From the NCBI GenBank assembly GCA_963678675.1, contig OY783192.1:35247250-35311249 (forward strand): DNA of 64,000 bases, read 5' to 3'. Both the position numbers and the translations under genes were made by a program. The DNA comes from Xiphydria camelus. Taxonomy: Eukaryota > Arthropoda > Insecta > Hymenoptera > Xiphydriidae. Each line of letters opens with the position of its first letter. Within the stretch, counting starts at the first letter, position 1. Shown piece after piece: positions 12,501 to 24,500 of the stretch. The notes beneath the pieces were generated by a model that worked only from the letters and a program-made list of their open reading frames with translations, had not been told where the DNA came from and searched no databases.

Positions 12501-15500
12501 ATCGGTATAATTTTTCCCATCGGGAAAACCGAGTCGCGTCAACTCTTACTCGAATTCCGATGAATTCTTTGCACGGACATTTGGCAGGCATCGAAATCCG
12601 TTCAAGTTCAGAAGCATCTTCGTCTACTCGTACGCAGAGAAGAAGAATTAGTCGGATTTATTGAAAATTACTTACGGGGCTGCAAGCAATTATCTATTAC
12701 CAACGAAATGTCTTGATACGTCAATTAGATGTTTCTTCGTTGCAATCATATGGAGTGCTTTGTGATTGCAAGGAAGAAATATTTATTTTTTAATATGATG
12801 AAAGATCTAATCGACGTAAAGAAATAATTACTTGTGACCCCGCAAGTAATTTTTAGCAGATCTAATTAATTCTTTTTCTCTGTGCATATTTACGGTGCCT
12901 ACTCCTTATCCATCATCGCCTCGTAGATCAATGCGTACATGGACGATCCTCGAATTTTTTTTTTTAACAGGTTCTCGTCCTACTCGCCGTCATTAATAAC
13001 ATCCCCGCGCTCTCACCCCGCCTCAGCCACGTCAGACGCGCGGGGTTCTCACACGCCGACAAGTTGAAAAACTTATTTCGAAACTTAAACACGCGGAAGC
13101 CCCGAAAATGTATTCGCTCCCGCGAGCCGATGGAGGGTGGGAGAAGTGTACAGAGCGAACGCGCGTCTCGACATCGGCAAGGGCGAGTATAGTCCGACTA
13201 CGCGCGCGAAACTCGATCGGCCTCCTCGTTTGCCCGTCCCGAACGCGCGCTTTGAAATTCTAATTCTCTCGCGTCTCCTCGAAAAGGGACACGCCGCGAG
13301 ATTAATCGCGTCGGGGTGTACGACGTGTTCCGCTCGTTAATTAATCTCGGGGGAGCGCTCTTTTCTTCGCGGCGCGGATCCGGAGGAGCGCGTCGGTACG
13401 TAACCGCTAGCGGAATATCCGTAGTTCTCCCGAGAACTTCTCGTCGGCGAGGACGATCTCGCGTGAATTTCGCGCGCGATATTCGCTGAGAAGGCGGAAT
13501 AACGAGTCGCCGATAGCCGGGCGTACCGACGGCAGAGAGAAACTGCGGGACGCGAAACTGCGGGCTCTTTTATCACCGGCCGTTCGCGATGTAGCTATAT
13601 ATACGTATTATCGAGGGACTCTCAACTCCTCTCGGCCACGATAGGTTGCGTTATCAACCGCCGCCCGCCTGTATACGGACGCTCCGCCGAAGCCTAGCGA
13701 TTCCGAGCTTTACGATACGACCGTTTCCCAAACTATTACGATCTATGGGTAATAGAGCTGTTACGATACGGGACAATGTGCTTCCGCGCTGCTTCGACGT
13801 CCATAGCTGCGCTACCATTTGACACCTACACTGCGCGATTGATGGTTCCCTGAATGCTGTCGTGCGAGCAGGATTGCTCGTTCGATGGGCATTGCTGTGC
13901 GTAATAACAATTTCGTATTCAATCGAAACGCACCTCAGAAATTTAAGAGTAGGATTTCGCAATGTCCCGAAATCGAAGAAAGTTCTATACCTGCGCGCGT
14001 AACTCGATGCACAAACAACAGTGCATTCTACACGTATGGAACCACCCCCTTGCGATGCATCCCCATAAAAATGCCAAACATTTCGAAGAACGCGCCTTCC
14101 TATTTCACCGCCCCCCTCGCTCCTCTCCGCGTAGACGTGTACAGGAAGACACGGGGAAGCCAAGCCGCCAGCTAACAAAGCCGATGCCAGACCTCGAGAT
14201 ACGTTAGATAGATGCCCGCTGCAGCCGCATACCGATCGATACCCGGTACACCGCGACCGCCGCCCGCGTTGTCTCGTACGTCCCGCTAAACTTTCGCATT
14301 TCTCTCCTCATCCCGCGCGGCGCGTTACCACGCGTCGGGTCCTTCTTTTTGTCTTCGCCTTCTTTCCAGTTCCGCGCCCGCTTCCTGCACCCCGTATCCG
14401 GGCGACCGTCTGCGACTATAGGTACACGGTCTGTCCGCGGGGTATACGCGAGTCACTGATGGAAAAATTTGCCGCAGGCTCCAGAACCGTCACGAACTTT
14501 CACGGCTGCGAATCCGTAATATTCCTCTCGCCCGCGCTTTCTCCTTCTCCCCTCACCTCCGTTCTTCCCTCCCTCCCGCGCCAATCCACCCCCGCGCCGC
14601 GGCGTACAACGCCACCCGCTGCCGCACCTCCTCCCCCCCGGCCGCCACCTTTCAGCGCGAGATCTCTGAAAATTTCTCATCAACTATTTACCAAGTTGTT
14701 TCCCTCGGCAAACCTTCCGGCGTAATTGCCGATTCAGAAACTTTCGCGTTTGTCTGGTGGACGAGGGGATTGCCAGAGGGGCGTGGGGGAAGCCTTGTTC
14801 GGCGGAGGCGCGCGCGGAGAGTCGCGACAACTGGCGAATTATCGGGCTGGAATCTTCGGGGAATCCACGGTATTAAGTCGGTTCCGCGCTGACTTCTCGT
14901 GAATTCAAGGCGGACGTTTTCGCGCCATCCGCGACGGATGATGAGTCTATTTAGAAATTGTCGTCGTTCCGAATGTCGTTTCAATTCTTATCGCATACAC
15001 AATCCGGGGGGCATAGCTTAAGGTGCGTCTAAACGGGCAATATTTGTACTGCAATATGTGGCTGCAATATTGGCAACTATAGCTCAGCCATCATGAAAAC
15101 ATTTTAATGCAGTAAATGGCTCGGCAATATTTTCTGCAACAGTATGGCGCATGTTTAAAGGCGCGGCTAAACGGGCGACGATACCAAAAATGTGTAGCTA
15201 TACCGTATGTCCGTCTCTGTACTGGCCAGTTTGAAAGTTACCTTCGGATAGGCTTGGTCGGTAATCGAGACATTTATACCGTAATTATAATTATTTTCGT
15301 AATTTCCATTATTCACAAATTCACAATTTCGAGGTTAGACGCTTCGATCTCCCGAATTGACATCAACTCTAACTGCCGACTCGACTTCTACCGTATTAAA
15401 TGACTCGAGTACCGACCAAGCCTATTCGAAGGTAACTTTCTAACTGGCCAGTACAGAGACGGACATACGGTATGGCCGGGACATACTACAAATATTATCC

Positions 15501-18500
15501 TAAATTGCATAGTCTGGCTCGTATTGCTGGCAATGTTGCCGGCCACTGTGTTGCAGCCACATATTGCAGTAAAATGTTACCCGTTTAGAAGGCCCTTTAC
15601 AGGCCAGCGAAGCTGGTTGCATATCGGTTGGGGCACTCCGTTCGCTGCAGGTTCCTGTAATTTCATGGTAATACCGTTAGCTCGGATCGGAACCAAATGG
15701 ATCGAGTCGAGTGAGAAACACATTTCCGCGACTACTCAGAAAAAACACTCAACTCAATTCCAGATCAGGAGTGAAATGGTTGATGTCCTTCGGTCCCGAT
15801 CCGAGCTATCGGTATTACCATGAAATTACGGGAAGCTGCAGCGAACGGGGTGCCCCAACCGCTATGCAACCAACGCCTCTGTCGTGTAAGTTACACTCCG
15901 GATCGTACGTTCCGATGTAAACGACATTTAACAACCGATAATACGTCGTGTTGCGATTTAAAAAATTCCAATATCGCCATCTCGCCGGAACGGTACCAAA
16001 AATACCCCGAAGTGCCGCCAAAGTAACCCCCGACGACAGCGTGGCGCCTACCTCAAGCACAGTTCCACAAATCTCGCCCCGTCGTCATAATTCCGAGAAC
16101 GTCGAGCTTATATTCCACGTCGGGGTTGTGCGCGGGGGTGCGCGCGATGACGACGAGAAAAAATTGGCAAATATTTCGTGTTTCTTCGGTACGGGGGGGG
16201 GCGGGGGTGAGCGTCGGCATTCCGGGATTCCCCGGGGGACCGGGGCGGATGAAATTAATTACTTTTTCCAACCTCGTTAATTCCGTCCCGCCGTCCTCGC
16301 GCCACCGCGTGCGCGACGTCCCCGCGTTTTCGTCGCCGAGAAGAATACCTATATACGCGCCGAAGCCGCGGCGCGCGCTGCACGGCTCGAATCGGGCGAA
16401 GGTCTCCAGTTGCAGGGGAGATTGATGGATCTCCGAGAAGCCGGGGACGCAACCCTCGCGGGAAGGGCGCTGGATTTCGATTTCCCGCCGGTTTTCGGAC
16501 GGCAAAAAATGTCGCGGGAATCGCCGCTTTAACGGAGGGAATAGAAATCGTCGCCCCGGGACGGCGGCGATGGTGGTGCAGCCGCGTGGGTGTGGAAAAT
16601 CGAGGTTTGGAAAACATAGCGCGCGCGCGCGCGCGAGTCTCTCATCTAATCCTCCGCGGACCTCCTCGCCCCCCTGTCGCGCCGAGAGAAAGCTATAACT
16701 CAAAATTGAAGTCGGGTGCGCGAGTCGCGAATTTACATTTATATTTTGAGGGGGAAAAATGGTGCGCGGGAGGGGGTAATATATATGGAAATGTATGTCG
16801 GCCGCGCGTAGAGGTGCCTCTGAGGTTCGCGCAGTGGTTGCGCGTTGACCTTGGCGTTAGGTCGGATAGACGCGCGAGGCGATAACCTCTCGCGTGTCGG
16901 GAGAGGTGAAAAGGAGGCATATCGTTGGCTCTTCGTTATGTCTCTTCTTCGGTAAAGCCGTTAAAGTAAGAACGACGAAAGAACAATCGCCCGCAGTTAA
17001 CGATAACTTCGGCCCGGCAAAATGTTGCCCAGTGCAACAAACGAGCCGCTGCCGCGTTCGCTGTGGGAAATCCGCGGGTCGCAAATTACAATTTCATGCA
17101 GACATTTACATAACTGCGATATAACGGGGTGATACAATTTCCCGCGGATTTGCATAACTGCAAAATACCTGAAGGCATCTGCCATTGCCACGGTGCTCCG
17201 TGATTACTGAAATACGCGAGAGCTCGTTACGTCACGGCGATCCGAATAGTCGGAGAGCCAGAGCCAAAAAAGGTCTCTGAATTTAATAAGCCCAGTTTTT
17301 TTATAGTTTATTACAGTGGTTGTGTAGACAAACATACTGCGGTCAGTCAAGCGAAAGCTGGGGCATATGTCTCAGGGACGCTATCAAAGTTGTCGTTCCT
17401 GCCGGGGTAATAATTTGAATTTAATAAGGTTGAAAATCGGTATGCAACTTGTATATTGCATATAAATAAAGGTTACGAAGTCAGTCAGCTGAATGTGGGG
17501 GCGGAGCTGGTCAGTCAGCAAAAAAAGAAATGTAAATTTCGCGCGCGCTCGGCGTTGCAGGCGATTTCAAATCAGAGTATAGGAAAGAGCGCAGGTATAC
17601 TCGTAGGGGGGGGGGGGGGGGGGTAAGAGACAATAGCTCGGGGTCTGTTCCGTCGCACCGAGCGTACATAGGTCGTAAATATCACGGACAATTCGTTAAC
17701 AGCCATCTCCCGCAGTGCCCGCTTTGACCGGTACCGTCATAAAAGTGATCCGAGCCGGCTAAAGGAGAGGAGTGTCCGATGCCGCCGATGAACAATTGGG
17801 GAATTTTGATACTTAGTTTTTCCATTTCGCCAGCGTCATCGACATCCCTCCTCTGGCCGATCAGGGCGCGTCGCGTCACGTTAGCCCACGCTATCCCCTC
17901 CATTGGGCTACGATACGAATATATAAATTATTATTTAACGAACTAGATTCAATAGGCTATTAATTAATTATAATATAATAATATTGAAAATGTATTATAC
18001 ATGTACAGAATAGACATTACAAATAATATTTTAATAACTCATTCATTATCAAATTCTGCCTCCGAATCATCAAATTCGTTGATTTCGCTTAAGCGTCAAC
18101 AACGCAACTTCTTACTTCAATAGGTGTTCAAGTCATATATTGAATTGTATCTTACCTTAACTCTTGTCTATACTTTTTACTTAAAGCCGTAAACTTTCTG
18201 TAGCAAACTACATGGTAGCACTCAATTTGTCCTGGATTCGACTGCAAAGATATATTGTCATACGTTAAATTATATTTTGCACGAATTCGTAAAATTGCTT
18301 TACAATTTGTTAAAGTCTTCTCTGTAAATTATATTAATAGCTGATGTTTCTTGAGGCAGAATACACAAATTTTGTTCATTTTGAAACGAAACACATGCGT
18401 CACTCACTATGGTTTAACCATTGTTCAATACAACACGAATTGAGACACGACACTTGATGGTTGATAGTACATTGAAGGACACGCTTTTAGCCCCGATTTA

Positions 18501-21500
18501 TATATTCGCATCGTAGCCCAATGGAAGGGATAGCGTGGGCTAACGTGACGCGACGCGACGCACCCTGATCGGCCAGGGGAAGGATGTCGATGACGCTGGC
18601 GAAATGGAAAAACTAAGTATCAAAATTCCCCAATTGTTCATCGGCGGCATCGGACACTCCTCTCCTTTAGCCGGCTCGGATCCCTTTTATGACGGTACCG
18701 GTCAAAGCGGGTACTGCGGGAGATGGCTGTTAACGAATTGTCTGTGATATTTACGACCTATGTGTACGCTCGGTGCGACGGAACAGACCCCGAGCTATTG
18801 TCTCTTACCCCCCCTACGAGTATACCTGCGCTCTTTTCTATACTCTGATTTGAAATCGCCTGCAACGCCGAGCGCGCGCGAAATTAACATTTCTTTTTTT
18901 CCTGACTGACCAGCTCCGCCCCCACATTCAGCTGACTGACTTCGTAACCTTTATTTATATGCAATATACAAGTTGTATACCGATTTTCAACCTTATTAAA
19001 TTCAAATTATTACCCCGGCAGGAACGACAACTTTGATAGCGTCCCTGAGACATATGCCCCAGCTTTCGCTTGACTGACCGCAGTATGTTTGTCTACACAA
19101 CCACTGTAATAAACTATAAAAAAACTGGGCTTATTAAATTCAGAGACCTTTTTTGGCTCTGGCTCTTGGACTAGAACGAGTAGAAGATCGCAGCTATTGC
19201 GCGCGCCACGTACCACGAATGTAGGTATTATACGAAGGAGGTGGCATTGAAAGCCGCCGTTCTCCTGTAGAGATGGCTCTAACTACTTATGTCGTGCGCA
19301 GCGACCAATGCTTTTCGCATCGCTCAAAGTTATGGACATTTCTCATTAAGGTTCAGTCAGTTGGCTACCATTTTTGGTCTGACGCTTTGCAAACAGTGGC
19401 GTACCTTCAAATTCTCGAGAATTAAATTCCTTCCTTTTCTTTTTCGCTTCCATTGATTTCTTTTAATAAGGAATTAAACTGAAAATTCACAGGACGATAC
19501 GCTCACAAATAAACACGCTAAGTATAAATCGACTGCAAAGCACGGTACGCAAATAATGCTAACTGCAATCTGTTACGGTTAAAGCTGCGCCGCCAATGTC
19601 TCCAACTCGGGTGCCGAATGGGGATAATTCCAAGAAAGTGACGCAGCAGTCTTCTAGGAATTCTCGCTCAACAAATATCGCACCAACTCTACATCTATAT
19701 ACCGGGTAAACATTGGGCGTGCACCTCGAATAACGGAGTCTCAAATACGTGGAATCGCCGAAGAAACAAATGTCCGGAGCAATTTAGTTAGCCGAGATTC
19801 GAGTTCGACTGACCTTTCATTTCACCCCCTCGGCTTCCGCGCCCTCCGCCGCGGCCTTTGAATTAACTCTCCCCTTGCTCTCACCTCGCGCGCACTTCGC
19901 GGTTCCTTTGAGCGCGGCGTCGAGGAGAGGAGAGAGAAGGTACTCGCGTAAGAGAGGAGAAGAGGGGAATATATACCCCTGCTTGGGGGAGAGAAGTCGG
20001 CGCGTTATAACCGCCCCTCTCTTCCGCCACCCCGGCGCGGCGCGGTTTTCCTTTACGACCTCACCTCCCTCCAAAGTCCGCGTATACATTTGGCAAATTG
20101 ATGCCGATCGTAAAAAGAAGGCGTTGAGAGTGGGAAAGAAAGAGAAGGAGCTACGGAGAACCCCTTCCCCCAGCCCTCCCGCTCCGCCACCTTCCACTCC
20201 ATCGTACCAGACCGTCAAAAATACTCGCTTCGCACCCCGTCGCGCGGCACACTTCGTCATCCACCTCCACTCGTCCTTCTCGTCTCGCGCGACGACGAGG
20301 ATAACGCCGCGGCGCGATAAAGCGCGAAGGAAGATTTCGGTATATCGGTGAACCCAACGACCGGCCCCCCATATCTGTAACTGCGACGAGCGGTACTCTT
20401 CGTCGTCCTCTTCCGGCTCCCTCCCACGACAAGCTGAACGCGTACCTATATAGATACGCCGAGGCTACGGATCGATAACGACCGCGCGCGCGCGAGATTG
20501 ATGGAAAATTAAATTCGTCGCGTTATTCGTACGCGCGACACGTTTCTTCCGTTTCGGAGCAGCCGCGTCTGCTTAGCGTCGTCGAGAGGCGAGATGCGTC
20601 CCGACGCGGGGCGAGATAAAGAAAAAAAAAGAGAGCGCGAGGGAGATACGCGCAGTGACGAAGGGAGTCCCATCTTTCCTCGCCTCCTCCCTTCGAGGGA
20701 TGCCGCACTGCTTTGCGCGCCAAATTTATTTCTGTCATCGCCGCGGTACACCTCTCTCTCTCTCTCTCTTTCGCGCGCGCGCCTCCGGCTAGAGATCCCC
20801 GGCGAAGCGCGCGCGCGCGTGCGGGAAAGATAACGACCGGTGCTCGAGACTCGATGTTACGATATCCGGGAGTGTATTCATTTTCTGGGAGTACACAGGT
20901 GGCCGTACGTACATGCTCGTGGTATAGCTATATATACGCGTCGACGTATAACGGCGCGCGTGCTCCTTCCGTATTATGCCTCGGAGACTGTTATTCATCC
21001 CCCGTGCATACGGGAATTTCTAAGTATACAAGCGCGTCGAAAGTGTGTACACTGATGGTGCTTCGTACCGCGGGGCCTGCTTCGATCACTCGCGTCCCCC
21101 GAGACGGGGGGATTTGTGTGGCTCGACGTCGGTGTGCGCGCGTAGCGAGCCCGTGTAGGATTCGCCGCTGTGTGTTTGTCGTAGGAAACTATTAAGGCAG
21201 GTGCAAGTGTTTCGGGAACATCTTGTCGGGGCGTCGTTCAATTTTGTAAGCTTCGACGGTGAGCTCGCGAGTGTACAGGGATTTATCTCGATAGGCCTGC
21301 GAAAAAATTGTGATCAAGCTATTTTAATTTTTGTTCACCTAATTAGGTCTTGTAATGAACTAAACTAACTCAATTTTGCTTCTATCGCGTAACGTTTTCT
21401 TGCAAACCAATATTTAGATATTATCTTTAAATATTCCGAGTAAATTAGATTAAATCCTTTCTTTTTGTTCGGAAACTGTGAGGTATGCCTTAAAATTTCG

Positions 21501-24500
21501 TTTTAAATTTCACATCTATTGGGGATTTACCAGAAGTAACCGGACAAGTCGGGGATTCCCCGGCAAGATATGCAGCGGCACGCGGAAGCGCGCGGACAGC
21601 CCACCTGTTCACATGGTGATTTTGTTCAAAAATCTTATGTGATAGAAAAAAAAAACTAAAACCGGATTTGAAATCAGTATCACTTAAATGCCCAACACAT
21701 CAGTTGAAAAATTCAATTCACATTTTATAAGGTATTGAAACGCAGGCCTGTGTAATCGGTGAGTCGGCAAAATTGAATGGCGGTAAAGGGGAGAATTTTA
21801 TCAGGGGTGCTCGTCGGCTGATAATTGCTAAATCGTACAGAGAAAAATGGGACGGGACAGTTGTGAGGAAATATTCGTAAACGAGTACATCACGTGTATC
21901 TTCGCTCCGAGGAAACTCTTTTTTTTTTCGCGGTGAACCCTTCCAAGTTCAAAGGAGTAATTTACCTCGTACCCCGTTGAACGCTTCGAGCGATGCAGCT
22001 GCAGTAATGTCCGGAGCACGATTAAACACCATTCGACGCGAATGAAGATTGCTCACAGAAAACGAACGAAGTAGCATTGATCCAATAAAACTGCTTACCT
22101 ACCGCTCTACGGACAACATCGAACAGCACCAACGTTAAATTTCTCCGAACTAAAGCTTTTCGCATCCGTCCCAACTTTCTTTTTCCGCGCGTATACCGCG
22201 CCCCGACGCCGGTAACGCCCGGGTACTGAAATTGCACCTAGACAGGACTTTAATGTTCCTCCATCGCTCGCTTTCCGCACTAACGATCGTCTTACGCCTT
22301 CCGCCCATCTCGCTGCACGCTCTCCCCTGGGGGAGAAATTTATCTTCGCTAAAAGATGTAGAGAGGCTGCGACGTCGTTGCGCGAGACTATCGCGCGATT
22401 CAACGGCGTCGCGAATAAACCGTTCCGTTCCGACGGAGCGCGTTCCGAGTTTAAATCCGATTAATCGCGAAATTACTCCGCCGTACCAGCTGCAGCGATG
22501 AAACGTCGCGCGCGTTAATCTCGCCGGGATCTTTTCGATCAACTCCTCCGCTCGCAGTTTCTCCTCGTTCCGTCCCCGGCCGGTGGCTGTGCAGCGGGTG
22601 CCTTGCCGCGCGGGCTGCGATTCGCGAAGGTTCCTAGAAAACGAGGCGGAAGCGCTTTACGAGCGTCGAGAAGAGATCGCGTCGTTTTTCCTATATACGA
22701 AGGAACCTAAGTGGCACCCGGCGTCTCCGTCTTCGAGAGAGATCCGGATTTTTATGCTCCCACTCCACGGCAGTGGGTTCGCGTTTATCGGGTGATCCGG
22801 GATTATGGTTTCGAGGAATTGCGCGATTTTTTTTCACTTCCCGCCGCACTTTTTCCGTCGGCATCGAAGGCTGTATTACGGCTCGATCGACCGAGTGTTT
22901 CCAGTCGACTCGAAGCACAGATCGAAGTCGATGAAAATCTTCGCTCGTTCTGACAATAGTTAACGTCTTGATACAAATCAAAATCTACGGAATCGAACTC
23001 TTGATGATCCTGTGCGATGTATTTTTTCACGCAGATCCCGAAAATCACTGATGCATTAAGGGAATCTTGAAGAGAAACGAAAATATCAATGATTTTTCCG
23101 CGGAAAAATAGTTTTTCTGTACATACATAAAATAGCTGATATCTTATATTTCCTTCGAGATATAACGGGGATCACCGTAAGAAAATACCCAAAATATATT
23201 AGAGTGGTCGAGCGATCGATTCAAGGAATGTCGATTTTTGGCGAAATACAGCATTTCGCCGAGCCAAATAACTCTTCTTCGGATCGGTTCAATTTTTTCA
23301 TCAGCGTACCGATAAACCAAAGTTACCCAAATGCACCCTAGCGCTATTCAAGGATCCATTCTACATATCCCTCTTTTCTGCAGCATGAATGAGAAACGAG
23401 CTCGAACTTTTGTCGTAAAAGCCAATTCATCAATTCCCACTTTTCCCTCGTACTCAAGAGAGCAGAAAAGCCCACGAGTGCCCATAGCCGCACGGCGGGA
23501 CGGAAATCGCCGGCAGTTAACGTCGGTGCAGCCGTTTTATTATTACGAGTGTTATCGTCATTATGAAAGCTCGCTCCGCGGGTGCATCTCGTTGATAACG
23601 AGAGCACCCGTGCAGCTTTTCTCGTAAAAGTGCAAGCCCCGCTGCTTTTCTATTTCACCGTCGCGTCCCCTGGCCCCCGTCCGCGCGGCCCGCGGGGAAA
23701 AACCGGAGCGAGCCTCGGCATCTAAATGCGGCCGGTAATTACCGGCTGTATTTTACCGGGAGTTTGCGTTTAATTACCGGGAGAGTAATCTGCTTGCGTC
23801 GCTTGCTCGTCGGGCGAACGACGAGGGTTGGCTGCGAAGGGGTCGGTGAAGAGGAAGAGCACGCGGGCGGATCGCGCGGGAATCCCGCGATCGGTGCTCC
23901 GAGAGATCTCGAGACGAACGCCGGCCAACCGCCGTTTCCGCGGCACCCGCCCCCAATTTCTGTAGCTATCAACGCTTTCTCCGATGGAGATTAATTTTCG
24001 CCGACCTTGTCGAGCTCGCAATCGCGCCTTCGCGATCCCGAGACGCGGACGAGGAGATCGACTACCCGGCGTGAACCCCGCAAAGATATTCGCTCCTTTC
24101 GACGTGGGCGTTAGAACGTACCGGACGGACCCGAGAGTAATGGTTCGCGGTAATTGAAGCTCCGTCTCGGTAGCGGGGGGTGGTCGGGTTTGCTCGCGAT
24201 GGGAAAATCGGTGGACCGCGAATTTTTTAATTCCGTACACGCGCGCACGTTGGGGATAAATCGAACGAATTTATCGAAGAAGCTCATCGTCTCGTCGATC
24301 GATCTCGGCGAGGATCAGACTCGCCCGTTAACACCGCGTTTTTCCAACTCCTCCACATTGAGGATTACACTTTACTCGATGGTACCACTCGTTGAAGTCA
24401 GCCGCGCAAATTTCACTGATTAATCGCAGCGTCCCACCGCGAAGGACTGTCTCTCCGCGTCCGGGATACGGGAATATCGGATTAAACGTTCGCATCGATC

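Noticed and set aside
17682..17903. 73-codon frame in the left arm of the foldback as a transposase fragment
   Set aside because: It has no recognisable catalytic residues or domain. The corresponding right-arm sequence is a plain inverted copy.
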